Origin: Winogradskya humida
Lineage (GTDB): Bacteria; Actinomycetota; Actinomycetes; Mycobacteriales; Micromonosporaceae
Assembly (NCBI RefSeq): GCF_016862215.1
Contig: NZ_BOMN01000136.1
Location: 1-64,000 of the forward strand
Direction: 5' to 3'
DNA: 64,000 bases
Shown: in pieces, positions 23,920 through 32,464 of the stretch
How positions within the stretch are numbered: the stretch's first letter is position 1
How the letters are laid out: each line of letters opens with the position of its first letter
Made by a program: the position numbers and the translations under genes
The notes under the pieces: model-generated
What the model was told of the DNA's origin: nothing
Databases searched by the model: none
What the model saw: the letters and a program-made list of their open reading frames with translations, nothing else

Positions 23920-25794
23920 TCAGGACGTGGCGGCGAACTGGCTGTTGTAGAGATGGTGGTAGAAGCTCCGGCGTGCCAGCAGCTCCACGTGGGAACCCTG
24001 CTCGGTCACCCGGCCGGCGTCGATGACGACGATCGTGTCGGCGTCGCGGACGGTCGACAGGCGGTGCGCGATGACAAAACTGGTCCGGCCCGCACAGAGA
24101 CGGGTCATCGCCTGCTGGATCATCAGCTCCGTACGGGTGTCGACGCTGCTCGTGGCCTCGTCCAGGATCAGGATGTCCGGGTCGGCGAGGAATGCCCGGG
24201 CGATCGTGAGCAACTGCTTCTGCCCGGTGGAGACGCTGGAGGCATCCTCGTCGAGCACGGTGTCGTACCCGTCGGGCAGCGTGCGGACGAAATCGTCCAC
24301 GAAGGCGTCCCTGGCGGCGGCTCGAACGTCCTCATCGGACACATCCTGCCGGCCGTAGGCGATGTTCTCCCGGATCGTGCCGCCGAACAGCCAGGTTTCC
24401 TGCAGCACCATGCCGAAACAGGCGCGCACCTCGTCGCGGCTCAGGTCGCGGTAGTCGGTGCCGTCCAGCAGGATCTGACCGTCGTCGATCTCGTAGAAGC
24501 GCATGAGCAGGTTCACCAGCGTGGTCTTGCCGCTTCCGGTCGGGCCGACGATGGCGACCTTCTGCCCCGGTGCCACATCGAGGGTCAGGTCCTCGATCAG
24601 GGGAGCACCGGGCTCGTACCTGAAGGACACGTTGCGCAGCTCGATCCGGCCGGCCGTCTTCCCCGTGCGGGTCACGGTCGTCGTGGTGGTGCTCTCCTCG
24701 GGGGCGTCCAGGAACTCGAAGACGCGCTCCGCGCTGGCGAGGCCCGACTGGATCAGGCCCAGCTGCCCGGCGATCTGGGTGATCGGGGTGGTGAACCGGC
24801 GCGAATACTGGATGAACGCCTGCACCGAGCCCAGCGAGACGACGCCGGTGGCGACCTGATAACCGCCCAGCACCGCGATCGTCACATAATTCAAATTGCC
24901 GATGAGCAGGACGGCGGGCAGAATCAGCCCGGAGAAGAATTGGGCGTAGAAGCTGGCCCGGCGCAGCTTCTCATTACGTTCGCCGAAACTTTCGATCACC
25001 GTCGCCCGGCGGCCGAAAGCAAGCATGAGAGCGTGGCCGGAATACGTCTCCTCGGCCAGCGCCGTCAGATGACCGGTGTGCTCCCACTGCGCCGTGAAAT
25101 GCGGCTTGGACCGTTTACCGAAGACGGCCAGCGCCACCATCAGCAGCGGCACGGTGATCAGGGAGACGGCGGCGAGCAGCGGGGAGATCCAGAACATGAC
25201 CACCAGCACCCCGAGCACGGTGAGCACCGCCGTCGGCAGCTGACCGAGCACCTCCTGCAGGGCGACGTTGATGTTGTCGACGTCGTTGGTGGTCCGGCTG
25301 AGGATCTCGCCGTGCGGGTTCCGGTCGAAGTACCGCAGCGGCAGCCGGCCCATCTTCTCCTCGACCGAGCGGCGCAGCCCGTGGATGGTGCGCTGAGTGA
25401 TCCCCGCCATCAGGAAGCCCTGGATCCAGCTGAACACGGCGCTCAGCACAAACACCGCCGTGGCCAGGAGCAGAAGCCGCCCGAGGTGGTCGAGATCGAC
25501 GCCGTGGGTCGGGGTGACGTTCATGGTCGAGAGCATGTCGGCCAGCCGGTCGTGGCCCTGCGCGCGCAGGTCGGCCACGGCCTGGTCGCGGCCACCGATC
25601 TCCGGCAGCTCCCTGCCGATCAGACCGCTGAGCAGCACGTCGGTGGCCAGGCCGAGGATCCACGGCCCGGCGACCAGGGTGCCGACCGACGCGATGGTGA
25701 GCACGACCACGAGCAGCAGCCGCGACCGTTGCGGCCGGAGCCGCGCCGCCAGGCGCGGCAGTGCCGACCGGCGAGGCGGGGTGGACTGGGTCAT
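23920..25794 (-). CDS. ABC exporter half-transporter, canonical NBD
   Basis: A 624-residue type IV ABC exporter subunit: membrane domain residues 1-360 with six helices, then an NBD. Walker A is GPTGSGKTT, Walker B LILDEATSSVD with the catalytic Glu, switch His in IAHRLSTVRDAD. The signature reads VSTGQKQ rather than LSGGQ. It starts at an ATG overlapping the stop of the partner gene (ATGA) and forms the second half of a heterodimeric pump. Such pairs export drugs, peptides or siderophores. Its position between the StrR-like activator and the MMPL gene suggests export of, or resistance to, the cluster product. Confidence 0.92.
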   Translation of the reverse strand: MTQSTPPRRSALPRLAARLRPQRSRLLLVVVLTIASVGTLVAGPWILGLATDVLLSGLIGRELPEIGGRDQAVADLRAQGHDRLADMLSTMNVTPTHGVDLDHLGRLLLLATAVFVLSAVFSWIQGFLMAGITQRTIHGLRRSVEEKMGRLPLRYFDRNPHGEILSRTTNDVDNINVALQEVLGQLPTAVLTVLGVLVVMFWISPLLAAVSLITVPLLMVALAVFGKRSKPHFTAQWEHTGHLTALAEETYSGHALMLAFGRRATVIESFGERNEKLRRASFYAQFFSGLILPAVLLIGNLNYVTIAVLGGYQVATGVVSLGSVQAFIQYSRRFTTPITQIAGQLGLIQSGLASAERVFEFLDAPEESTTTTTVTRTGKTAGRIELRNVSFRYEPGAPLIEDLTLDVAPGQKVAIVGPTGSGKTTLVNLLMRFYEIDDGQILLDGTDYRDLSRDEVRACFGMVLQETWLFGGTIRENIAYGRQDVSDEDVRAAARDAFVDDFVRTLPDGYDTVLDEDASSVSTGQKQLLTIARAFLADPDILILDEATSSVDTRTELMIQQAMTRLCAGRTSFVIAHRLSTVRDADTIVVIDAGRVTEQGSHVELLARRSFYHHLYNSQFAATS

Positions 25795-27572
25795 GCCGCG
25801 GCCCCTTCGCCGAGCTGGGAAGCGATGATCTCCTGGTACGCCCGGCAGCCGGTCAGCAGCCGCTCATGGGTGCCGACACCGGCGATCCGTCCGGACTCGA
25901 GCACGACGATCTGGTCGGCGTGCATGATCGTGCTGGCCCGCTGGGCGACGATCACCACGGTGGCGCCCCGCGTCTCGGCCCGCAGCTCCGCGCGCAGCCG
26001 GGCGTCGGTGGCAGCGTCCAGGGCGGAGAAGCAGTCGTCGAACAGGTAGAGCCACGGCCGCCGGACCAGGGCGCGCGCGATGGACAACCGCTGCCGCTGG
26101 CCACCTGACAGGTTCGCGCCGCCCCGTTCGACGGGTGCGTCCAGCCCGCCGGGCAGGGCGGCGACAAAATCGCGGGCCTGGGCGGTCTCCAGCGCGCGCC
26201 ACAGCTCGTCGTCCGTGGCCTCGGGACGGCCGAACCGCAGGTTGCCGGCCACGGTCCCGGCGAACAGCAGGGCCGTCTGCGGCACCAGGCCGATGCTCGC
26301 TCTCAGGTCGTCGACGGACTGCTCAGGAACGCCGAGCCCGTGTACGAGCACCGTGCCGTCCGTCGCGTCGATGAACCGCGGGATCAGGTTGAGCAGCGTG
26401 GTCTTACCGCTGCCGGTGCCCCCGATGACCGCACTGGTCTGCCCCGGCCGGAACGTCAGCGTCAGATCGCTCACCACCGGACGTTCGCTGCCCGGATAGC
26501 GGAAACTGACCTGCTGGAACTCGACCTTGCCGGCCTGCGTGGACGCGGGTGCCGCGCGCGGGGGCCCGGCGCTCGACGGCATGACCGTGAGGATCTGCTC
26601 GATCCGGTTCGCGGCGGCGGCGGCGCGCGGGATCAGCACGATCACGGTCACCGCGACGACGATGTACGTCAGGATCTGCAGGATGTAGATCAGGAACGCC
26701 GTCATGCTGCCGATCTCCATCGTGCCGTCGCTGACCAGCCGGCCGCCGAACCAGACGACCCCCACGCTGGACACGTTGACGATCCCGAAGATCACCGGGA
26801 GGACCAGCGCGAAGACCCGGTTGGCCCGTAGCCCGGTCGCGGTGATGTCCTCGTTGACGGCGCCGAAGCGGACCCGCTCGGCGTCGGTGCGGCCGAACGC
26901 ACGCGTCACCCGGACCCCGGAGATCTGTTCCCGCAGGACCTGATTGAGCCGGTCGGTCTTCACCTGCACCGCGCGGAACAGCGGGAGCAGGACCACCAGG
27001 GTGACCGCGATGATCGCGACCAGCACCGGCAGTGCCACCACGAGCAGCAGCGACAACTCCCGCCCGGCCCGGACCGCCAGGATCAGCGCGCCGCCGATCG
27101 TGAAGACGACGCTGATCAGCAGCGTGAGCGACAGCTGCAGGAAGACCTGGAGCTGCTGGACGTCGTTGACCGTGCGGGTGGTCAGCGACGAGACGCCGAA
27201 GCGGTGCAGATCGGCGACCGAGAACGACTGCACCCGGGCGAAGATCGCCGCGCGCAGGTCGGCGCCGACCGTCATGGACACCCGCGACGCCAGGTACACC
27301 GCCAGCACGGCGACGATGCCCAGGCCCGCGGTGATGACGAGCATCAGGGCACCGGCGCGCCAGATGTAGCCGAGGTCCCCGCCGACCACACCGTCATCGA
27401 TGATGTCGGCGTTGAGATTGGGCAGATAAAGATTGCCCGCCGCCTGCGCGGCCATCAGCACGACCACTGCGCTCAAGGCTCGGTAATAGGGACGGATATA
27501 ACGGCGTAACAACCGGGTCAGGGCCGACCAGCCCTTGGATGTTTGCGCTTTTCTGGCGCGTCGCGATTTCAT
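25791..27572 (-). CDS. ABC exporter half-transporter, degenerate NBD
   Basis: A 593-residue partner subunit: six-helix membrane domain to about residue 320, then an NBD. Walker A is GGTGSGKTT and the signature a proper LSGGQRQR. Walker B, however, reads LYLFDDCFSALD (Asp in place of the catalytic Glu) and the switch His is replaced by Gln (VAQRAST). In heterodimeric exporters of the TM287/288 or BmrCD kind this is the usual non-hydrolytic half, so the substitutions are expected. First gene of the operon, with a StrR-box-like palindrome about 135-165 bp upstream. Confidence 0.92.
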   Translation of the reverse strand: MKSRRARKAQTSKGWSALTRLLRRYIRPYYRALSAVVVLMAAQAAGNLYLPNLNADIIDDGVVGGDLGYIWRAGALMLVITAGLGIVAVLAVYLASRVSMTVGADLRAAIFARVQSFSVADLHRFGVSSLTTRTVNDVQQLQVFLQLSLTLLISVVFTIGGALILAVRAGRELSLLLVVALPVLVAIIAVTLVVLLPLFRAVQVKTDRLNQVLREQISGVRVTRAFGRTDAERVRFGAVNEDITATGLRANRVFALVLPVIFGIVNVSSVGVVWFGGRLVSDGTMEIGSMTAFLIYILQILTYIVVAVTVIVLIPRAAAAANRIEQILTVMPSSAGPPRAAPASTQAGKVEFQQVSFRYPGSERPVVSDLTLTFRPGQTSAVIGGTGSGKTTLLNLIPRFIDATDGTVLVHGLGVPEQSVDDLRASIGLVPQTALLFAGTVAGNLRFGRPEATDDELWRALETAQARDFVAALPGGLDAPVERGGANLSGGQRQRLSIARALVRRPWLYLFDDCFSALDAATDARLRAELRAETRGATVVIVAQRASTIMHADQIVVLESGRIAGVGTHERLLTGCRAYQEIIASQLGEGAAA

Positions 27573-27652
27573 GGCAGCGCGGCTCGCTTCATTGTTGTCG
27601 CGAATTGAAGCACGCGGGCCGAACGGCCGGCCCGTTTACCGTAACCGCGAAA

Positions 27653-27679
27653 GGCGGCGCCGACAATGTCGGCGCCGCC
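27653..27679 (-). terminator. Strong hairpin after the MMPL gene
   Basis: GGCGGCGCCGAC and GTCGGCGCCGCC are perfect 12-bp arms around AAT. Minus-strand reading is followed by TTTCG. It most likely terminates the MMPL transcript. If the ABC promoter lies upstream of it, it would instead sit in the ABC leader. Confidence 0.7.
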
Positions 27680-27704
27680 CCGTTCAAGTGCATTAATTGC
27701 CCCG

Positions 27705-27736
27705 CTGTTCGACTGGCTTTTCTCGCAGTTGAACAG
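27705..27736. promoter_or_regulatory. StrR-box-like operator before ABC exporter operon
   Basis: CTGTTCGACTG and CAGTTGAACAG form 11-bp arms (one mismatch) around a 10-nt spacer. The inner halves GTTCGACTG and CAGTTGAAC match the known StrR half-site consensus closely; the spacer is one base shorter than the published 11. It lies between the MMPL stop (27739) and the ABC exporter start (27572). A StrR-like protein is encoded 4 kb away. Confidence 0.65.
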
Positions 27737-27738
27737 CC

Positions 27739-29973
27739 TCACCCCTTGACGGGGTGCTCCGTGGACTCCTCGGCGACGGCCGGCTCAGACTTCGACTCAG
27801 ATTCAGATTCAGATTCCGGCTCCGGCTCCGGCTCTGACGCCGGCTTTTCTGTGGCGGAGGCCGGCTCGTCCGATGACGGGAGCTTCTCGCGGGAGGGCCA
27901 CCAGCTCTTGTCGCCGATGGTCAGGATCGAGGCGGGGACGAGCACCGTGCGTACGAGCAGCGTGTCGAGCAGAACGCCCAGCGCGACCGCACTGCCCACC
28001 TCGGTCAGCTGAACGCTGGGCAGCTGTGCCAGCGCGGCGAACGTCGCGGCGAGCACGACCCCGGCCGCGGTGATGACGCCACCGGTGACACTGAGCCCCC
28101 GCAGCGTGCCCCGCTTCGTGCCGAGGTGACGCGACTCCTCCCGGATCCGGGCCGCCAGGAAGATGTTGTAGTCGACGCCGAGCGCAACCAGGAACACGAA
28201 GATGTAGATGGGGATGCTGGGGTCGATGCCGTCGAAGCCGAACGCGTCCTTCCACAGCAGACTGGCGAGCCCGAACGACGCGGCGAAGCTGAGCGCGGTC
28301 GTGACCACCAGGACGATCGGGGCGACCACCGCCCGCAGCAGCAGACCGATGACGATCAGGATCACGAGCAGCACGAGCGGGATGACCACGGTGGCGTCGT
28401 GCCGGGCCTGCTGCTCGGAGTCGTACTGGACGGCGGGGAAGCCGCCCACGAGCGCCTTGGGGGCGCTGCTGTCCAGCTCCGAACGCAGCTGTTTGATCGT
28501 GTCCCAGGCCTTGTCGCCGAACGGGGTGACGGACAGGACCACCGAGAAGCTGGAGTAGCCCTGCACCGCGGGGCCGGCCTCGACCGAGCTGACATTCGGC
28601 GTGCCCCGGGCGGTGGTCTCGGTCGCGGCTGCCTCGTCCGGCGGGGTGAGGATCACCAGCGGGTAGCTGATGCCGACCGGGAAGTGCTGGCTGATCAGGC
28701 GGGTGCCGACGACGCTGCCAGGGTTGCCCTTGACGTTGTTCAGCGGGTCACTGTTGAAGTTCAGTGCGAACAGGCCGGCACAGGCAGCGATCAGCAGCAC
28801 CACGGAGATCGCGGTGACCGGGGCGGGACGACGGGCGACGCCGTTGCCGATCCGGGCCCAGAACCGCGACTCCTCGTGCCCGCCCTTGCCCTCGCGGGGG
28901 ACGCGGGGCCAGAACGCGACACGGCCGAAGATCAGCAGCAGGGCCGGGTAGAACGTCACCTCGGCCACCAGGGCGGCCAGGACACCCACGACACCGACCG
29001 GGCCGAGGCCGCGTACGGCACCGGAGCCGGCCGCCAGCAGGCAGAGCATCGCGGCGACGACCGTGCCCGCGGAGGCGAGCAGGGTGGGCAGCGTGCGGCG
29101 CAGAGCGACGCTCATGGCGTCCTCCGGCAGCGCGTGCAACGACAGCTCTTCTCGATACCGGTGCGTGAGCAGCAACGCGTAGTCGGTACCGGCGCCGAAG
29201 ACGAGCACGATGAGGATGGACGTCGACAACGAGCTGATCGTGAGGCCGGCGCTGGCGAGTCCGTGCGCCCCCGCCTGTGCCACCACGACCGCTCCCCCGG
29301 CGCCGATCAGCGGCAGGGCCCACAGCACCGGGCTGCGATAGACCAGCAGCAGCACGATCCCGACGATGATCACCGCGGACAGCAGCAGACCCGTCTCGGT
29401 CTCGTTACCGCTGTCGGTGGTCGCCGCCGCCGCGCCCGTCACCGCGACCTGCAGGCCGCTCGTCGAGGCGGTCGCCTTGTCGAGCGCGTCCCGGACCGCT
29501 TTCACGGCCGCCGCGTCGTCGTCGGTGATGTCCTGCTGGGGGGCGGTGACACCGGTCCCGAAGACGGCGGCCTGCTTGTCGTCCGACACCGTGACGTCGC
29601 CCGGGGCGGTCAGCCCGGCGGTCGTACCGACCAGACCCGCGACGGCCGTGCGGGCCGCGGCGATAACCGTCGAGTCCTGCTCGGTCAGGCCGGTCTTGCG
29701 CTCGAAGATGATGACCATGTCATCGGTCTGCGGTTCACCCTTGCCACCGGCGGCGGCCTCCTCGATCTCGGCGACCTTGGTCGACGAGGCCGAGTGCGGC
29801 AGGTAGGCCGCGGGCGTGTCGTTGGTGGCCTTGGAGAGACCACCGGCTACCGGGTTGAGCAGCACGATCATCACGAACCAGAGGATCGCCACCGGCCAGC
29901 GCAGCCGGCGTATCAGCACGGCGAACCGGTCGGTCGAGCTCGCACGGCGTCGCCGGCGGGTGAACAAGGGCAT
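27739..29973 (-). CDS. MMPL/RND-family membrane transporter
   Basis: A 744-residue MMPL protein with the typical twofold layout: a first helix near residue 25, an external domain to about 195, six helices (VIIVGIVLLLVYRSPVLW onward), a second external domain and six more helices. The proton-relay motifs FGAGTDYALLL and ALGVDYNIFLAARIREE are intact. The C-terminal tail is a low-complexity Glu/Pro/Ser run encoded by hexanucleotide repeats (27783-27836 region). ATG at 29973 with GGAG upstream. In actinomycetes these proteins export lipids or hydrophobic natural products; here a polyketide exporter role is plausible. Confidence 0.92.
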   Translation of the reverse strand: MPLFTRRRRRASSTDRFAVLIRRLRWPVAILWFVMIVLLNPVAGGLSKATNDTPAAYLPHSASSTKVAEIEEAAAGGKGEPQTDDMVIIFERKTGLTEQDSTVIAAARTAVAGLVGTTAGLTAPGDVTVSDDKQAAVFGTGVTAPQQDITDDDAAAVKAVRDALDKATASTSGLQVAVTGAAAATTDSGNETETGLLLSAVIIVGIVLLLVYRSPVLWALPLIGAGGAVVVAQAGAHGLASAGLTISSLSTSILIVLVFGAGTDYALLLTHRYREELSLHALPEDAMSVALRRTLPTLLASAGTVVAAMLCLLAAGSGAVRGLGPVGVVGVLAALVAEVTFYPALLLIFGRVAFWPRVPREGKGGHEESRFWARIGNGVARRPAPVTAISVVLLIAACAGLFALNFNSDPLNNVKGNPGSVVGTRLISQHFPVGISYPLVILTPPDEAAATETTARGTPNVSSVEAGPAVQGYSSFSVVLSVTPFGDKAWDTIKQLRSELDSSAPKALVGGFPAVQYDSEQQARHDATVVIPLVLLVILIVIGLLLRAVVAPIVLVVTTALSFAASFGLASLLWKDAFGFDGIDPSIPIYIFVFLVALGVDYNIFLAARIREESRHLGTKRGTLRGLSVTGGVITAAGVVLAATFAALAQLPSVQLTEVGSAVALGVLLDTLLVRTVLVPASILTIGDKSWWPSREKLPSSDEPASATEKPASEPEPEPESESESESKSEPAVAEESTEHPVKG
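27783..27840. repeat. Hexanucleotide low-complexity repeat in MMPL tail
   Basis: Runs of GATTCA/GACTCA and then GGCTCC on the plus strand encode alternating Glu-Ser and Glu-Pro pairs at the protein C-terminus. It is prone to length change by slippage. Confidence 0.75.
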
Positions 29974-30211
29974 CGCGGACTCCCTGAAATGGAGGCGGTG
30001 TGGTCAGGAGAAGCCCCGACCCGGCGCCGAGGCCGACTTCTCACCGCAAAGGGGTACACCCTGGACGCCGGTCGGGCAACCGGTGCGGGGCCGGTCGGGT
30101 ACCCCCGCGGCGTACCCTCCAGCCCGTGGTTGGTCGCCTGGATCTGCTTACCGCACAACGGTTTCATGATCGATCGACGCGGTCCACGTGTTCAACTGCG
30201 ACCGGTCAAGT

Positions 30212-30227
30212 GTGGGGCTAGACCCAC
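30212..30227. promoter_or_regulatory. Palindrome GTGGGnCTAGnCCCAC, copy 1
   Basis: A 16-bp near-perfect palindrome upstream of the histidine kinase gene. The same 16-mer except one base recurs at 32363-32378. A related 16-mer in inverted orientation lies at 30245-30260. Candidate site for the adjacent NarL-type regulator. Confidence 0.6.
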
Positions 30228-30245
30228 CCCGGGACGCGAAATCGC

Positions 30246-30287
30246 GGGGTCTGGGCCCACCTGCCAGGGGAGCTAGCCGGATACCGG
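30246..30287 (+). promoter_or_regulatory. Conserved promoter block, copy 1
   Basis: A TCTGGGCCCAC element, 6 nt, then GGGGAGCTAGC (30267-30277) and GGATACCGG (30279-30287). The same succession recurs at 32363-32406 with nearly identical spacing. It lies 115 bp upstream of the kinase ATG. Confidence 0.6.
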
Positions 30288-30402
30288 CTGCCGGGCCGCG
30301 GCCGTAGATTCGAGCCGCCGGCCGACCGGGGGGTGAAGCCACCTCCACCATATGTATCCCGCCGGGCTGGCACAATGAACTTCGCAACGAGAGGACAGCC
30401 GC

Positions 30403-31728
30403 ATGAGAGTGCCCGTCGGCGGCAACCCCCTGCGCTGGGGTGCCGAGATCGCGCTCGGGCTGTACCGGTCCGTCGTCCTGACCCTGCTCACCGTGCTCCT
30501 CCCGACCGTCGCCGGGTTCGTCGGCTTCGGCGGTTCGCTGGTGGCCTACTCCTGGACCAAGGGCTCGACAGCACCCCTCGCCGTCCGCGCGCTCGCGTCG
30601 CTCGGCGAGACCCTGGTGATCGTCGTGTGGATCGCCGCGGGCGTCTGGATGGTGCACCTGCTGACCAGCAGGCAGCTGGCCCAGGCCGCGCGGCGGGTCA
30701 CGCGGCGCTGGCTTGCTCTGGAGCTCGAGGTCAGTTACCGGCCCGTGTTCCCGGTGACCCGGATGGCCACCGGCTACTGGTGGGACGGCGTCGAGTACCA
30801 GAAGTCCGAGCGGGAGGCGCGCCGCCGGGCCCGGATGCAGGCCCGCTTCCACGACCCGCAGCTGCACTGGGACGGGTTGTGGGGCGTCGTCGCGGGGGTG
30901 ACCGTGCTGCCGGTCGCGGCCCTGCCGCCGCTCGCGGTGGCCGGCGGCGGCTATCTGATCGCGGCCCGCGGCCTGCCCCTGCCGGGGGTCGCCGCGATCG
31001 TCGCCGGTCTCGCCGCCGCCCCGTTCGCGTGGCGGGTGCTGCGGCCCGTGGCGGTCCGGTTCCTCGGCACGACCCCGCAGTCGCTGTTCGGCCGGCGGGT
31101 CCGGCAGCTGGAAGCCATCCGGGCCGACCAGACCCAGGCCCAGGTCGCGGAGCTGGAGCGGATCGAGCGGGGGCTGCACGACGGGGCCCAGGCACGGATC
31201 GTCGCGATGGGCATGGCCATGCAGGTCGCCGAGCGGATGGTCGACACCGATCCCGCCGCCGCGAAGGCGATCCTCGCCGACGCCCGGGCGACCTCGGCCG
31301 CCGCGCTCGCCGAGCTCCGTTCGCTGGTCCGGGGCATCAATCCGCCCGTGCTGGCCGAGCGGGGCCTGGTCGACGCCGTCCGGGCGCTGGCGCTCGACGC
31401 GCCGGTCGAGGTCACCGTGCACAGCGAGGTGCCGTCCCGGGTGGAGCGCCCGGTCGAGTCGGCCGTGTACTTCGCCGTCGCGGAACTGCTCACCAACGTC
31501 GCGAAACACGCCCACGCCACCGAGGTACGCATCGAACTCGTCTACCGGTCGCGGACGCTCACCGCGACCGTCACCGACAACGGCGCCGGCGGGGCCGCCG
31601 CGGCGGCGGGGTCCGGACTGAGCGGGATCGAGCGCCGCGTGAAAGCATTCGACGGCCGGTTGCTCATCACCAGTCCCGCCGGCGGCCCTACTCACATCAC
31701 CGTGGCGGTACCGTGCGCATTGTCGTAG
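30403..31728 (+). CDS. NarL-type sensor histidine kinase
   Basis: A 441-residue membrane kinase. Hydrophobic segments lie near residues 22-50, 65-85 and 160-215. The HisKA_3 phospho-acceptor is in ERIERGLHDGAQARI near residue 258. HATPase_c motifs are ELLTNVAKHAHA (N-box), VTDNGAGGA (G1) and GSGLSGIERRVKAF (G2). ATG at 30403 with GAGAGGA upstream. The response regulator gene overlaps its end by 16 nt. Together with the downstream ABC-ATPase-like gene this mirrors the module at 3515-7120 in a different order, but without a permease. Confidence 0.9.
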   Translation: MRVPVGGNPLRWGAEIALGLYRSVVLTLLTVLLPTVAGFVGFGGSLVAYSWTKGSTAPLAVRALASLGETLVIVVWIAAGVWMVHLLTSRQLAQAARRVTRRWLALELEVSYRPVFPVTRMATGYWWDGVEYQKSEREARRRARMQARFHDPQLHWDGLWGVVAGVTVLPVAALPPLAVAGGGYLIAARGLPLPGVAAIVAGLAAAPFAWRVLRPVAVRFLGTTPQSLFGRRVRQLEAIRADQTQAQVAELERIERGLHDGAQARIVAMGMAMQVAERMVDTDPAAAKAILADARATSAAALAELRSLVRGINPPVLAERGLVDAVRALALDAPVEVTVHSEVPSRVERPVESAVYFAVAELLTNVAKHAHATEVRIELVYRSRTLTATVTDNGAGGAAAAAGSGLSGIERRVKAFDGRLLITSPAGGPTHITVAVPCALS

Positions 31729-32372
31729 CCGAGGATCTGTTTCTGCTGCGTGACGGGATGGTTCGGCTGGTCGAGGCGTACGGGCACACCGTCGTCGCGG
31801 CCGTCGACTCCGGACCGGCAACCCTGGAGGCCCTGCTCAGCACTCGGCCGGACGCGGCGATCGTCGACGTCCGGCTGCCACCGACGTTCTCCGACGAGGG
31901 GCTCAAGGCGGCACTCGCCGCTCGCCAGGTGATACCCGGGTTGCCGGTGCTCATCCTGTCGCAGCACGTGGAGCAGCTCTATGCACGCGAGCTGCTCGCC
32001 GACGGGCACGGCGGCGTCGGCTACCAGCTGAAGGACCGCGTCCTCGACGCCGACCAGTTCATGGACGCCCTGGACCGGGTCGCGGGTGGCGGCACGGCCC
32101 TCGACCCGACGGTGGTCGCGAAACTCCTGGGCCGGCCGGTCCGCGCCGATCCCCTGGCCACCCTGACCGAGCGGGAACGCTCGGTGCTCGCCCTGATGGC
32201 CGAGGGCCTGTCCAACACGGCGATCGCGGGCAAGCTGTTCCTCAGCGAGGGCGCGATCAGCAAATACACGACCACGATCTTCGCCAAGCTCGGCCTGGCC
32301 GGCGACGAGGACACCAACCGCCGCGTCCGGGCCGTGCTGACTTATCTCGACGCGGGCGCCGGGTGGGCCTAG
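31713..32372 (+). CDS. LuxR/NarL-family response regulator
   Basis: A 219-residue regulator starting at a GTG inside the kinase gene (VRIVVAEDLFLLRDG). Receiver domain: acidic residues in VAEDL, phospho-acceptor Asp in DAAIVDVRLPP near residue 52, Ser in LILSQHVE, Lys in GYQLKDRV. C-terminal HTH: LTERERSVLALMAEGLSNTAIAGKLFLSEGAISKYTTTIFAKL. Its last codons and stop are part of the second palindrome copy (32363-32378). It may therefore control both its own operon and the ABC-like gene downstream. Confidence 0.92.
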   Translation: MRIVVAEDLFLLRDGMVRLVEAYGHTVVAAVDSGPATLEALLSTRPDAAIVDVRLPPTFSDEGLKAALAARQVIPGLPVLILSQHVEQLYARELLADGHGGVGYQLKDRVLDADQFMDALDRVAGGGTALDPTVVAKLLGRPVRADPLATLTERERSVLALMAEGLSNTAIAGKLFLSEGAISKYTTTIFAKLGLAGDEDTNRRVRAVLTYLDAGAGWA

Positions 32373-32406
32373 ACCCACACTATTCGGGGAGCTAGCAGGA
32401 TACCGG
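32363..32406 (+). promoter_or_regulatory. Palindrome and conserved promoter block, copy 2
   Basis: GTGGGCCTAGACCCAC (32363-32378), 7 nt, GGGGAGCTAGC (32386-32396), one base, then GGATACCGG (32398-32406). It duplicates the block upstream of the kinase gene. It lies 58 bp before the ABC-like ATG and overlaps the response regulator stop codon. Confidence 0.65.
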
Positions 32407-32464
32407 GCAGCGAGGCCCAAAACGTACCGTCTTGGTATCAGCCAATACCGAGAAGGGACCGGCC

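Larger units (their letters stand above)
29974..30402. other. Divergent promoter region MMPL / two-component system
   Basis: About 430 bp with no gene I can support. It holds the palindrome at 30212-30227, the related block at 30246-30287 and an isolated StrR half-site GTTCAACTG at 30190-30198. The MMPL ribosome site is at its left end (GGAG, 29980-29983). Confidence 0.7.

Noticed and set aside
23872-26049. Plus-strand 725-codon open frame over the ABC exporter genes
   Set aside because: Composition is that of an antisense shadow (Asp/Arg/His/Gln-rich, no domain) of two clear ABC genes on the minus strand.
25791-27572. Asp and Gln substitutions in the ABC NBD as evidence of an inactive pump
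   Set aside because: Such a degenerate site in one half is normal for heterodimeric exporters, and the partner NBD is canonical.
27705-27736. The 11-bp inverted repeat as MMPL terminator
   Set aside because: It has a mismatch, a 10-nt loop and no T-run after it, while a perfect 12-bp hairpin with TTT lies just downstream; the half-sites match a StrR box better.
30190-30198. GTTCAACTG as a third StrR operator
   Set aside because: No matching second half is present at the right distance; kept only as an isolated half-site.
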